Made by a program: the position numbers and the translations under genes. Below the pieces are notes generated by a model. It made no database searches. It had not been told where the DNA came from and saw only the letters and a list, made by a program, of their open reading frames with translations. From a virus, in the IMG/VR virus record IMGVR_UViG_3300027870_000009, positions 1 to 34,752 of that record: a stretch of 34,752 bases of DNA, one strand, 5' to 3'. Below are positions 8,231 to 16,672 of the stretch, piece after piece; within the stretch, counting starts at the first letter, position 1; each line of letters starts with the position of its first letter.

Positions 8231-8587
8231 ATGACAAAACATATTTTCAGCACCTTAACGTGCGACCAAGAATACACAAACACGGCACACAATCAAAATG
8301 GTGTGACGAATGAAGCGCCAAGCGTTTTTATCAAAGGCGGCGCGGGGCTTGCCAATGATCGCTTGATTACTCCTTTGGGCATTCATACCGAGGTCAGTGA
8401 TTCAGACTACGAAATCTTGCAAAAGAATCCTGTTTTTAAATTGCATGTAGATAATGGATTTATTCAGGTGCAAAGCAAAGCGGCGGATGCTGAAAAAGTA
8501 GCGGCGGATATGCAGCGTCGAGATAAATCAGCTCCACTCGTTCCACAAGACTTTGCAGAATCAGATCAGCCAAAGACAGGCGCATAA
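8231..8587 (+). CDS. Hypothetical head-region protein
   Basis: A 118-residue soluble protein starting MTKHIFSTLTCDQEY. I use ATG 8231 because GAGAGG at 8221-8226 sits 4 bases upstream. An earlier in-frame start at 8192 lies inside the hairpin and adds 13 unconvincing residues. The segment VFIKGGAGLANDRLITPLG is followed by a VSDSDYEILQKNPVFKLH stretch resembling small phage proteins that follow capsid genes. The C-terminus is helical and charged. Position between the capsid and head-completion genes suggests a virion or head-assembly role, but no function is established. Confidence 0.7.
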   Translation: MTKHIFSTLTCDQEYTNTAHNQNGVTNEAPSVFIKGGAGLANDRLITPLGIHTEVSDSDYEILQKNPVFKLHVDNGFIQVQSKAADAEKVAADMQRRDKSAPLVPQDFAESDQPKTGA

Positions 8588-8590
8588 ACT

Positions 8591-9022
8591 ATGAACTGTA
8601 CCCCATTATTCAATGAAGCTAATTTTCGTGCGTTATATCCAGCGTTCGCGGATGTGACGGCGTTTCCTGCTATTGCATTACAAGCCAATTGGACAATGGG
8701 GACGGTTTATATCAAGGGCGGTTGCGGTTGGTCATGCGATCAGCTGCAAGTCGCCAATGACTTAATGGCGGCGCATTTAACGCTATTGAGTAGCAACATT
8801 GCTAAGGGTATTCCAAACGGTGTTATCACTAGCGCGACAGAGGGAACAGTCTCAATCGGTATCGCTCCACCGCCTACCAAGTCAGCATTTGGTTACTGGC
8901 TATCAAGCACACCATACGGCGCACAATTACGTGCCTTGTTACTCGCTGTTGCTGGTGTAGGCCTATACGTAGGTGGATCGTTTGAACGTGCGTCCTATCG
9001 CAAGGCTGGAGGTGTATTTTGA
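8591..9022 (+). CDS. Head completion / connector protein, DUF4054 family
   Basis: A 143-residue protein with the typical DUF4054 opening (FNEANFRALYPAFADVTAFP) and the helix QVANDLMAAHLTLL, ending GLYVGGSFERASYRKAGGVF. This fold packs as the adaptor ring below the portal in phages with this gene order. It directly precedes a tail-completion type gene and shares its stop with that gene's start (TTGA overlap, 9019-9022). Cysteines in the GGCGWSC segment are unusual but need not be functional. Confidence 0.8.
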   Translation: MNCTPLFNEANFRALYPAFADVTAFPAIALQANWTMGTVYIKGGCGWSCDQLQVANDLMAAHLTLLSSNIAKGIPNGVITSATEGTVSIGIAPPPTKSAFGYWLSSTPYGAQLRALLLAVAGVGLYVGGSFERASYRKAGGVF

Positions 9023-9480
9023 ATTTAGACAAGATCAAGAATGCACTGTCAGGCGTGAACAAACAGTTCAAAGGTAAAGTGGTTCAGATTGGTTTACCGT
9101 CAGGCATTAATTATGAAGACGGAACATCGGTTGCTTATGTTGCGACGATTCATGAGTTTGGCGCACCAGAACAAAACATCCCCCCACGTCCATTTTTTAC
9201 ACCAACGATTGCAGCTCACAAAAAACAATGGTCGGGCATGATTGGTAAAGGTGTGGTTCAGGTTCGCAATGGTAATTTACATGCGGATCAGGTTCTTGAT
9301 GCTGTTGGCACTGTAGCAGTTGCAGATTTACGCGATACGATCAATGGCATGTCATCACCAGCGTTACAACCAGCGACGATTGCGGCTAAGGGATTCTCCG
9401 AGCTACTTGTTGACACAGGTTTGATGATTGCCTCAATTCAAAGCAAGGTCGGTACAGCTGGTGGAGACTTCACAGCATGA
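9019..9480 (+). CDS. Head-tail joining / tail completion protein (gp10-like)
   Basis: A 153-residue protein read from a TTG codon. The TTG overlaps the previous stop (TTGA) and lies 6 bases after a perfect GGAGG (9008-9012), so the rare start is well supported. The central segment VAYVATIHEFGAPEQNIPPR followed by PFFTPTI is the hallmark of phage HK97-gp10-like/minor tail completion proteins. The C-terminus has the L(V)DTGLMIASIQ pattern common in these proteins. It would help join head and tail. The next gene starts in an ATGA overlap, showing tight translational coupling. Confidence 0.8.
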   Translation: MNLDKIKNALSGVNKQFKGKVVQIGLPSGINYEDGTSVAYVATIHEFGAPEQNIPPRPFFTPTIAAHKKQWSGMIGKGVVQVRNGNLHADQVLDAVGTVAVADLRDTINGMSSPALQPATIAAKGFSELLVDTGLMIASIQSKVGTAGGDFTA

Positions 9481-9863
9481 ATCTACGCGGCGCGGCTAAT
9501 GGCATGATCCAAAATATTAATCCCAATCAAACAGGGATTAATTGGATTCAGTCGACAGGTTATACGATTAACGCGGCGGGTAAACAAGTACCGACGACAG
9601 TGACTAAAGTTGTCGAGATTCAAGTTCAAGCCATGAGCGCGGAAACGCTAAAGCATGTTGACGCGCTAAATATTCAAGGCGTTATGCACTCGGTTTACAT
9701 GTACGGCGACATTCAAGGCGTAGTGCGTGCAGATAGCAAAGGCGGCGATATATTGCAATTTGCTGCACGGCCAGAGAACCCAGTGCATAATTGGCTAGTC
9801 GTGGCAGTAATCGAAACATGGAAAGATTGGGCGCATGTTATCGTTCAATTGCAGGTGGGTTAA
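9477..9863 (+). CDS. Hypothetical neck-region protein
   Basis: A 128-residue protein that overlaps both neighbours (ATGA with the upstream stop, TAATG with the downstream start). A predicted beta-rich C-terminal half (HSVYMYGDIQGVVRADSKG, then HNWLVVAVIETWKDWAHVIV) resembles small neck/tail-completion proteins found at this point in similar genomes. No enzymatic motif is present. The overlap on both sides and its place between a gp10-like protein and a neck terminator-like protein make a head-tail junction role likely, but that is context only. Confidence 0.7.
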   Translation: MNLRGAANGMIQNINPNQTGINWIQSTGYTINAAGKQVPTTVTKVVEIQVQAMSAETLKHVDALNIQGVMHSVYMYGDIQGVVRADSKGGDILQFAARPENPVHNWLVVAVIETWKDWAHVIVQLQVG

Positions 9864-10378
9864 TGATTAGCATCGACATAGAGAGCCAGGACGTATTCAC
9901 GGCATTAAGAGCGTTCTTAATAGGTATTTTGCCAGTCAATACGCCTGTTATACAAGGTCAAGTGAATTTAGTATCAATGCCAACAAGCGGTTTTGTGTTG
10001 ATGAATGAAATCTCACAATCGCGCGTGTCCACCAATACGCACAAACACGATTCAAGCGCACAAACGACAGCGATTACAGTACCAACAGAATATAAGATTC
10101 AGGTAGATTTTTACGGCGCGAATGCTCAAGCGTGGTCAATGGAAGTTCAGACCTTGTTTAGAGACAGTTACGCAATAGAAAATATGCCGAAAAACATTGT
10201 GCCATTGTACGCGGATGATCCAATTCAATTGCCTTTGATTAACGCAGAATCACAGTATGAGCAACGATGGAAGGTGGCGGCGGCGATTCAATACGTGCCG
10301 ATCATCACAATCACGCAACAATCAGCTTTGACAGTGAATGTAGCAATTAAAGAAGTAGATACAACGTTCACCCCATAA
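9863..10378 (+). CDS. Neck / tail terminator-like protein (LIC_12616-type)
   Basis: A 171-residue protein. ATG 9863 (MISIDIESQDVFTALRAFL) is chosen because it forms a TAATG junction with the preceding gene and has AGGTGGG upstream. The longer frame from 9791 would overlap the neighbour by 73 bases. The pattern SGFVLMNEISQSRVSTNTH followed by a YKIQVDFYG strand and a C-terminal VPIITITQQSALTVNV fits the phage neck terminator family placed just before the sheath gene in this phage type. It would cap the tail tube and sheath for joining to the head. Family recalled from memory. Confidence 0.7.
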   Translation: MISIDIESQDVFTALRAFLIGILPVNTPVIQGQVNLVSMPTSGFVLMNEISQSRVSTNTHKHDSSAQTTAITVPTEYKIQVDFYGANAQAWSMEVQTLFRDSYAIENMPKNIVPLYADDPIQLPLINAESQYEQRWKVAAAIQYVPIITITQQSALTVNVAIKEVDTTFTP

Positions 10379-10392
10379 ACTAGGAGCAGTTC

Positions 10393-11880
10393 ATGACAAT
10401 CCCTTTTAACCAGACTGTAAGCATTGTACCGTCAGTTCTGTCTGCTGCTGGTTCAGCGGTCGATCTTAACGGTATGCTGTTGAGTCAAAACTCACTTGCG
10501 CCATACGGTCAAGTATTGCCATTCGCAAGCGCGTTAGCAGTTAGCAATTACTTTGGCGCAACTTCAACCGAAGCAACAATGGCTAACATTTATTTCGGCG
10601 GCTACACAGGCTGCACCAAAACGGCTGGCTTGCTGAATATCGCACGTTATCCAGAGGTTGCAATCAGTGGATTCTTACGCAGTGCATCACTTGCAAGCAT
10701 GACATTGACACAGCTTAAAGCCTTGTCGGGTACTTTGATTTTGACTGTAGGTGGTACGCTGTTTACATCAAGCACAATCACACTGACAGCGGCGACAAGT
10801 TTTAGCAATGCGGCGACGATCATTCAAGCGGCGTTCACAACACCGACCTTCACAGTGACTTACGATTCGACTAGCTCGGCGTTTATCTTCACTGTAACGG
10901 CAACAGGCGCAGCGTCAACGATTACCTACGCGACAGGCACACTTTCAACAGGTCTAAGCCTAACAGCGGCGACAGGTGCGGTATTGTCTCAAGGTGCTAT
11001 TGCTGGCGATCCTGCAACGTTCTTGAATATGATTCTCGGTATCAATCGCAACTGGGCGACATTGTTCACCACATGGGAATCAGTGTTGTTAGAAAAACAA
11101 GCCTTTGCGACTTGGGTTAATGCTCAAGGTGAAATGTTTATCTATGCGGCTCAAGATAGCGATATCAACGCGACGATTGCAAACACCACAACGACCTTTG
11201 GCTCATGGTTACAGACCACTAAACCAGAGGGAACGATTGTAGATTATGCGAGCGATGGTACAGGCGTTGCATTGATTGCGGCGTGGGCGGCTTCACTTGA
11301 CTTCACTCGTTTGAATGGTCGCACTACTCTTTGTTTCCGTACACAATCAGGCTTAACGCCAATGGTGACGGATGGCAACTTGGCGGCGATCCTTGCGGCA
11401 AATGGCTATAATTTCTATGGTCAAAACGGCTCAAGCAATCCAAACAATAACCAGAATTGGTTATCCAATGGATCAATCTCTGGCAAGTTCCTATGGGCCG
11501 ATTCATACGCCAATCAGATTTGGCTCAATGCGAATTTGCAGTTATCAATTGTCAACCTGCTTACGTCTATCGGCTCAATCCCTTACAACTCGGCTGGTTA
11601 TTCACTGATTCGTGCGGCGTGCCTTGATCCAATCAATGCGGCGTTAAACTTTGGCGCGATCCGTATCGGTGTGACATTGTCCGATTCACAGAAAGCACAA
11701 ATGCAAAATGCGCTCGGTGTTGATGCATCAACATCACTATTTGCAAACGGTTTCTACTTGCAAATTAATGATGCTGCACCAGCCACACGTATCGCGCGCG
11801 GTAGCCCACCATGCACACTGTATTACACAGATGGTCAGTCTATCCAAAAAATCAATCTTGCTAGTATCGAAATCCAATAA
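10393..11880 (+). CDS. Tail sheath protein, DUF3383 family
   Basis: A 495-residue contractile sheath protein, which makes this a myovirus-type particle. Visible pattern: an N-terminal PFNQTVSIVPSVLSAAG, an AQDSDINATIANTT segment in the middle, and a C-terminal strand LYYTDGQSIQKINLASIEIQ. The protein is rich in Ala, Ser, Thr and Gly, as is usual for the family. GGAGC about 8 bases before ATG is the ribosome-binding site. It is followed by the small tube gene 11 bases later, the universal sheath-tube order in contractile tails. Confidence 0.93.
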   Translation: MTIPFNQTVSIVPSVLSAAGSAVDLNGMLLSQNSLAPYGQVLPFASALAVSNYFGATSTEATMANIYFGGYTGCTKTAGLLNIARYPEVAISGFLRSASLASMTLTQLKALSGTLILTVGGTLFTSSTITLTAATSFSNAATIIQAAFTTPTFTVTYDSTSSAFIFTVTATGAASTITYATGTLSTGLSLTAATGAVLSQGAIAGDPATFLNMILGINRNWATLFTTWESVLLEKQAFATWVNAQGEMFIYAAQDSDINATIANTTTTFGSWLQTTKPEGTIVDYASDGTGVALIAAWAASLDFTRLNGRTTLCFRTQSGLTPMVTDGNLAAILAANGYNFYGQNGSSNPNNNQNWLSNGSISGKFLWADSYANQIWLNANLQLSIVNLLTSIGSIPYNSAGYSLIRAACLDPINAALNFGAIRIGVTLSDSQKAQMQNALGVDASTSLFANGFYLQINDAAPATRIARGSPPCTLYYTDGQSIQKINLASIEIQ

Positions 11881-11891
11881 GGGGATATGAC

Positions 11892-12326
11892 ATGGCTAAA
11901 ACATTAACGACCGCTGATATTTCCTTTGTTCTGTCTATCAATGGGTTGTTCCCAGCGGTAACGATCGAAGGATTTGGCGTAGATGACGCGTTTTCAAATG
12001 AATCAGTGCGTCAAGCTGAGGTTCATCAGGGCGTAGATGGTTTGGTTTCTGCTGGCTTTATTTATAATCTGACAGAAATGACGATTACAATTATGCCAAC
12101 ATCACCAAGCTATCAGATTTTTGAAACATGGCGAGCGCAACAAATTGCCAATAAGAAGATCTTTGGTGCGAGTGGCGTGATTAATTATCCAGGCATTAAC
12201 ATGTCATTTGTTCTTCAAGACGTATTCTTGACAAGTCATCAGGCGATGCCAAACGCAAAGAAAATTGCTCAAGAAATGCCGTACATGTTGACCATTGGTA
12301 AAATCATTGGTACACCTACGGCTTAA
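11892..12326 (+). CDS. Tail tube protein
   Basis: A 144-residue beta-rich protein directly after the sheath gene, the position and size of the inner tail tube subunit (DUF3277-like). It opens AKTLTTADISFVLSINGLFP, has MTITIMPTSPSYQIFETW in the middle and ends MPYMLTIGKIIGTPTA. Strong ribosome-binding site AAGGGGAT precedes the ATG. The following 100 bases carry paired sequences before the chaperone gene. Assignment rests on position, length and strand pattern. Confidence 0.85.
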   Translation: MAKTLTTADISFVLSINGLFPAVTIEGFGVDDAFSNESVRQAEVHQGVDGLVSAGFIYNLTEMTITIMPTSPSYQIFETWRAQQIANKKIFGASGVINYPGINMSFVLQDVFLTSHQAMPNAKKIAQEMPYMLTIGKIIGTPTA

Positions 12327-12339
12327 CGAGAAAACCGAT

Positions 12340-12395
12340 TGACGGCTAGGGTAGCTCCTGAAGTGTGTATTAGCCTCGATGCACACGCGCCGTCA
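12340..12395 (+). promoter_or_regulatory. Structured leader between tube and chaperone genes
   Basis: TGACGGC (12340-12346) pairs with GCCGTCA (12389-12395). Inside, GTGTG (12363-12367) pairs with CACAC (12382-12386), giving a two-part stem in the 100-base gap before the chaperone start at 12427. No T-run follows. It could reduce or time chaperone expression relative to the abundant tube protein. Confidence 0.35.
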
Positions 12396-12426
12396 CCTAC
12401 TTAACTAGAGGCGAGAGGTCTATATT

Positions 12427-12840
12427 ATGCGTAAAGTTCTAAATTTTAAGATTGAAAAAGAAGGGCGCGACAAAGGGAAACTATTTCAAATTAGTGAAAT
12501 GTCAGCGGTGGCTGGTGATCGTTGGTCTACCAAGGCATTATTTGCGATTGCTAAGGGTGACGTGGTTATTCCCGAAAGCATATCTGGCAGCGGCTTTGCA
12601 GGGATTGCGAAACTAGGGCTACAGATGCTCCTACTCGCTCCTTATGATCTATGTGAGCCGCTGCTTATGGATCTGCTGACATGTGTTAAAGTCATCCCTA
12701 ATCCAAAGGATATGAACATTGTCCGCGACTTGATTGATGCAGACATTGAAGAATTTTCAACGTATGCGGATTTGCGCGAACAAGCGTTCAAGTTGCATGT
12801 TGATTTTTTTACACAAGGCGAGCCGTCGACTTCGGCGTAA
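12427..12840 (+). CDS. Tail assembly chaperone, short form (G-like)
   Basis: A 137-residue protein located between tube and tape measure genes, the invariable site of the lambda G/T-type chaperones that coat the tape measure protein during tube assembly. It starts MRKVLNFKIEKEGRDKGKLF and has MSAVAGDRWSTKALFAI, a conserved-looking core. At codons 126-128 the gene reads GAT TTT TTT, and seven T's allow a -1 slip into a second frame. The short form ends TAA at 12838-12840. Confidence 0.88.
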   Translation: MRKVLNFKIEKEGRDKGKLFQISEMSAVAGDRWSTKALFAIAKGDVVIPESISGSGFAGIAKLGLQMLLLAPYDLCEPLLMDLLTCVKVIPNPKDMNIVRDLIDADIEEFSTYADLREQAFKLHVDFFTQGEPSTSA

Positions 12841-13028
12841 GGCCACATAATCGTAAAAGTGGGATTGTGGATTATGTCAATATTTCGCAATCCATTGCTA
12901 CGGTTATATCGTCAAGGCTTGCCACATTGCACGAATTAGGCACTACGCTAGGCACTCAAGATATGTGGGATTTGTTAGAAATTAACGCCATAGATCAGCA
13001 CAACACTTACATCATGAACAGAGATTAA
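12427..13028 (+). CDS. Tail assembly chaperone, frameshifted long form (GT-like)
   Basis: The long form is read as 12427-12810 followed by 12810-13028 in the -1 frame, about 200 residues. The -1 frame opens exactly at 12804, after TGA at 12801-12803, and runs to TAA at 13026-13028. It has no start codon of its own with a ribosome-binding site that would give the conserved part. Its product, VNISQSIATVISSRLATLHE followed by QDMWDLLEI, matches the T-domain pattern of other Gram-negative phages. The slip site is T TTT TTT (12804-12810) in the correct zero-frame register. A possible stimulatory hairpin (GCCG 12822-12825 with CGGC 12833-12836) lies downstream. In this class the long form is made at a low percentage and binds both tube and tape measure. 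Confidence 0.8.
12804..12810 (+). other. Programmed -1 ribosomal frameshift slippery site
   Basis: Seven T's read in the zero frame as (GA)T TTT TTT form a canonical X XXY YYZ heptamer. Both the P-site and A-site tRNA(Phe) keep full pairing after a -1 slip. The downstream -1 frame encodes the conserved T domain, which is otherwise untranslatable. Confidence 0.82.
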
Positions 13029-13030
13029 CT

Positions 13031-14845
13031 ATGCCTACAGTGATCGACAGCCTCCTTATAGAACTTTCGCTCGACTCTACCAAGTTCGATGCGGCTCAAA
13101 AGAAGTCTATCGAATCATTGCGTAAGTTTGACGATGCGAATCAGAAATCATCAAAAGGCGTTCAAGAAAATAGCAAGAAAGCGTCCGAAGGTGTTTTAAA
13201 AACTAAGGACGCAATTGACTCATTAAACAGCACAAACGACGACACAAAAAAGACCACTGAAACGGTTAATCGTACCAACACGTCAATGGGTGTCATGGGT
13301 AAGACTGCTGCAATCGCGGCGGTTGCTATCGCTGGTTTCAAGGTTCTAAAAGACTTCTCGGTTGATTTGATTGATTCAAACGCGCAGCTCGGGCGAATGT
13401 CGGCATTACTTGGCGAAAGTCCGCAACAGATTACAGCGTGGGGAACGGTTCTTAAGGGTGTGGGTGGTACTGCCGACGACTTTACATCGTCTATGCAGAA
13501 CATCGAAGGATCGCTCGCCCGTCTCAAAATGGGCTTTGGTGGCACACAGATATTACGTCCTTTGGGTATGCTAGGTGTGGCGTTAAGTGACGCGGGTAAT
13601 CCTGATAAGATTCAGACGGCATTACAGAAATATTCAAAACTACACGGCGAGCAGCAAGCATTGGTCCTAGCTCAAGAAATGGGGATCAATGGCAATACGT
13701 TCCAAGCCATGATTAATCGCAGTGGTACGCTGAAAAGCCAATATGCTCAAGGCTTAAAATCATCCAACATAAGCACAGCACAAACAGATAAAGCCGAAGA
13801 ACAGCTCCGTAAAATTGCACAGATTAGTTCAGCGGCGGACGGGGCAAAGCAAGTCTTTAAGATGCAACTCGATCCCGCTATTGACAAGACATTAACCGAA
13901 GTTGATAAACTGGGTAATGGGTTTAATGATCTTAACAGCGATATCAAAGGTGTATTAACCACAACGGCAGCGGTTGTCACTGGTTTGGGCGCGGCTGGTT
14001 TGGCAATTAAAGCATTACGTTTGTTAATGCCTGCTGCTACGGTCGCAGGTGGCACAACGGCGGCAGTCACAGCGACAGAAGTTGCAGGTGGCGCGGCGGC
14101 TGGCGGTATGGCGGCACGTATCGCGTTAATGTCGTCACGCCTCGGTTCGGCTGGGCTGGCATTAGGCGGTGGTTATGCGTTAGGAACGGGGATAAATTAC
14201 GGCGTAGAGCATTATGGATTTCACGACAAAGCTAGTATCGGCACTAAATTGTATGACTGGATGCATCCAGATGGCACGACGACACGTAGAACAGGCAACA
14301 TCAAGCAAACTCGCGGCGTTCGTAATAACAATTTAGGCAACATTGAAAAAGGTAGATTTGCAGATAAGTATGGCGCGATAGCTGGCAAAGACTCACGGTT
14401 CGCAACATTTCCAACGCCTGAAGCTGGACATAGGGCAATGGTCGGATTGATTCGAGATGCTTATGGCTCAAAAGGTATTGATACAATATCTGGCATTATC
14501 AATCGTTATGCGCCTTCGTCCGAAAACAATACAGGCGCGTATATCAACGCAGTCTCAAAAGGTACTGGCATCAATCCAAACGTCAAACTTTCATCAGGTC
14601 AATATGATGCAATCGCCATGATGATGGAGCGGCATGAGAGCGGTGTAAACTACCAACAAATGATGGGTTCGGGTATTGCCCAAAGTGGTAAAGCATCAGC
14701 GACAGGTGGCTCAAAAGTTGAAACAAATATTCAAGCAATCAACATCCATACGCAAGCAACAGACGCAAATGGCATTGCTAAATCAGCACGTCAAGCACTA
14801 CACGATCATCAGTTAATCGGCACAGCAACATTAGGGGTTATGTAA
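13031..14845 (+). CDS. Tape measure protein with C-terminal peptidoglycan-hydrolase-like domain
   Basis: A 604-residue protein that would set tail length and be ejected ahead of DNA. The N-terminal 90 residues and the middle are helical and Lys/Asp/Gln-rich. Hydrophobic, Gly/Ala-rich segments lie at about 90-110 and 310-390. Residues about 427-535 carry RGVRNNNLGNI, then DSRFATFPTPEAGHRAM, and RYAPSSENNTGAYINAV, a pattern shared with PRD1 P5-type/virion-associated lytic proteins that open the cell wall during entry. At 604 residues it is short for a tape measure, so a short tail is expected. The start lies 2 bases after the frameshifted chaperone stop. Followed by a TAATG overlap with the Dit-like gene. 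Confidence 0.88.
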   Translation: MPTVIDSLLIELSLDSTKFDAAQKKSIESLRKFDDANQKSSKGVQENSKKASEGVLKTKDAIDSLNSTNDDTKKTTETVNRTNTSMGVMGKTAAIAAVAIAGFKVLKDFSVDLIDSNAQLGRMSALLGESPQQITAWGTVLKGVGGTADDFTSSMQNIEGSLARLKMGFGGTQILRPLGMLGVALSDAGNPDKIQTALQKYSKLHGEQQALVLAQEMGINGNTFQAMINRSGTLKSQYAQGLKSSNISTAQTDKAEEQLRKIAQISSAADGAKQVFKMQLDPAIDKTLTEVDKLGNGFNDLNSDIKGVLTTTAAVVTGLGAAGLAIKALRLLMPAATVAGGTTAAVTATEVAGGAAAGGMAARIALMSSRLGSAGLALGGGYALGTGINYGVEHYGFHDKASIGTKLYDWMHPDGTTTRRTGNIKQTRGVRNNNLGNIEKGRFADKYGAIAGKDSRFATFPTPEAGHRAMVGLIRDAYGSKGIDTISGIINRYAPSSENNTGAYINAVSKGTGINPNVKLSSGQYDAIAMMMERHESGVNYQQMMGSGIAQSGKASATGGSKVETNIQAINIHTQATDANGIAKSARQALHDHQLIGTATLGVM

Positions 14846-15495
14846 TGTCACTAATTCCATTTCCTAAAATCCCAAATGTTTTGGGTTCGCCAATTGTTAA
14901 GCGATTGACTGGATCGAGCGGTATTATTAACAGTTCGCTTGCTAAATTCAGACTGTTAGAATCGGCGGCAATTAGCTTATTTGGCGATCCGTCTAGTCAG
15001 TGGATGATTGCGGATAAGGACAATAAAATAGCGATTCAACCAGATTCTATTTTGTCAGTAGATGCTCGATCAGATTCAAAGGTTGCGACACATCCAGTTG
15101 AGAAGGGGTCATTTGCAGCGTATAACAAAACGCAAATGCCTAACGAAGTTCGTGTTGTAATGACATGCTCTGGCAACGGCGAAAGTACACGCGATTTTTT
15201 CGTTAGCACATTAGAGATAATGAAACAATCTACTAATTTGTACAGCATCACAACGCCTGATAATATCTATTTTGGAATGAGTCTCACTCACTACGATATA
15301 CGCCGTGAAGCGACAAAAGGCGCGATGATGATTATCGTTGAAGCGATATTCGTTGAGATCAGAGAAACAGCCACAGCGACCTACACAAAGACGCAACAGG
15401 CAAGCGGTAGTGACGTAAAGAACAACGGACAACTCACGCCACAAACACCCACAGCGGCGCAAACTAATCCTAATTTGATCGGGGTTGTATCATGA
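14845..15495 (+). CDS. Baseplate Dit-like domain protein
   Basis: A 216-residue protein after the tape measure. It contains ATHPVEKGSFAAYNKTQMPN, then EVRVVMTCSGN and TPDNIYFGMSLTHYDIRREA with a following IIVEAIFVEIRE strand. This is the known Dit-like (distal-tail hub) pattern of myophage baseplates, in which the protein ring connects the tube end to the hub. The C-terminus is a low-complexity Gln/Thr/Asn tail (TKTQQASGSDVK and onward), probably flexible. The ATG overlaps the tape measure stop by one base, and its own stop overlaps the next gene's start (ATGA), so it is part of one translationally coupled baseplate block. Confidence 0.82.
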   Translation: MSLIPFPKIPNVLGSPIVKRLTGSSGIINSSLAKFRLLESAAISLFGDPSSQWMIADKDNKIAIQPDSILSVDARSDSKVATHPVEKGSFAAYNKTQMPNEVRVVMTCSGNGESTRDFFVSTLEIMKQSTNLYSITTPDNIYFGMSLTHYDIRREATKGAMMIIVEAIFVEIRETATATYTKTQQASGSDVKNNGQLTPQTPTAAQTNPNLIGVVS

Positions 15496-15791
15496 AAGTA
15501 ATACCGATTACAGCGGATCAGTCTCAAACGTTTGGCATTCAGTTAGATAATCAAAATTGTCAGATTAATATTTATCAAAAATCCACTGGTTTATATTTGG
15601 ATTTGAAAGTAAATAATGTCAACATTCTAAACAGTCGATTGTGTTTAGACCGCGTTAAATTGGTTGGATTAAAATATCTTGGCCTTAGTGGTGATTTAGT
15701 ATTCTTAGACACACAAGGTTTAAGTGATCCTGAATATACTGGTTTAAACTCACGTTATATTTTCGTGTATTTCTCGGACGGTGAAGTATGA
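15492..15791 (+). CDS. Baseplate plug protein
   Basis: A 99-residue, all-beta small protein starting MKVIPITADQSQTFGIQLDN, with LYLDLKVNNVNIL and a terminal SRYIFVYFSDGEV. This matches the baseplate plug family placed between the Dit-like and hub genes in compact myophages. It would close the inner channel of the hub. It overlaps the upstream stop by four bases (ATGA) and the downstream start likewise, so its dose is tied to the neighbours. No other domain is visible. Confidence 0.8.
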   Translation: MKVIPITADQSQTFGIQLDNQNCQINIYQKSTGLYLDLKVNNVNILNSRLCLDRVKLVGLKYLGLSGDLVFLDTQGLSDPEYTGLNSRYIFVYFSDGEV

Positions 15792-16672
15792 GCTTTGTTA
15801 ATCGTCAAATAGATGTAATCTTTTATGACAATACAAAGGGTCAAAATGAATCACTGACATTAAAAGGTCATCGGGTTGAATGCACTATCACCAATCAAGT
15901 CGGATCGTATTCAGCGGCGCAAATGAATATGCGTATTTTCGGCATGTCGTTAACTGCAATGAATCAATATTCAAGTACAGGCTCAGCGTTAGTATTACAA
16001 GAAGGTGTAGTGTTTGGTGTAACGGTTAATGCTGGCGATGTAGGCGGCGCGATTAATCAAGTTTTCACAGGTGATATATTTTCGGCATATATTGATTTTA
16101 GTAGTGTGCCAGAGGTTTCATTTGTTATTAACGCGATTGTCGGCGTGACTGCGAAGATTAATGCAGTTGCAGCGAAATCATGGAAAGGAAAATTTAACGT
16201 TGCAACTGCGATTGAATCTATCGCCAAAGAGATGGGGTTCGCATTTTTAAATAATGATAATTTGCAGCTTACATTAACAGACCAGTCGGTCGGCGGTTCG
16301 GCAATAGATCAGATATTAACGCTCGCGAGTAATGTTGGGATTCCTGTTACTTTTGAAAATAATACCGTGGCAATTTGGGCGAATGAATCAAGCCGCGATG
16401 ATACGGTTATTAATGTCAATGCTAAATTAGGATTAGTGGGCTACCCTTCATATTGGGATGCAGGCATAACCATTAAAACCATATTTAATCCAAATATATT
16501 TGGCGGTCGTAAAATCAATTTAGAAAGTGAAATACCAAAAGCAAATGGTATATTCAAAGCATTAAGCGCAACGCACGAACTATCAACATTGCTTGCAAAT
16601 GGCGCATGGTTTACGACTGTCCAGTTATTAGGTACAGAAGTTGAAGGGGGCGGATATGTCTCTACAATCTAA
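15788..16672 (+). CDS. Baseplate hub protein (gp27/gpD-like)
   Basis: A 294-residue beta-rich protein starting MSFVNRQIDVIFYD. The pattern VFTGDIFSAYIDFSSVPEVS, a central domain with FNVATAIESIAKEMGFAFLN, then ITIKTIFNPNIFGGRKINLE and a C-terminal ALSATHELSTLLANGAWFTT, fits hub proteins that carry the central spike. It lies between the plug and the spike gene. Its 3' end overlaps the spike gene start by about 17 bases. Role inferred from family pattern and conserved order. Confidence 0.8.
   Translation: MSFVNRQIDVIFYDNTKGQNESLTLKGHRVECTITNQVGSYSAAQMNMRIFGMSLTAMNQYSSTGSALVLQEGVVFGVTVNAGDVGGAINQVFTGDIFSAYIDFSSVPEVSFVINAIVGVTAKINAVAAKSWKGKFNVATAIESIAKEMGFAFLNNDNLQLTLTDQSVGGSAIDQILTLASNVGIPVTFENNTVAIWANESSRDDTVINVNAKLGLVGYPSYWDAGITIKTIFNPNIFGGRKINLESEIPKANGIFKALSATHELSTLLANGAWFTTVQLLGTEVEGGGYVSTI

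Noticed and set aside
13162-13545. 127-residue minus-strand frame inside the tape measure gene
   Set aside because: Antisense shadow; no context or ribosome-binding site, and the plus-strand tape measure is certain.
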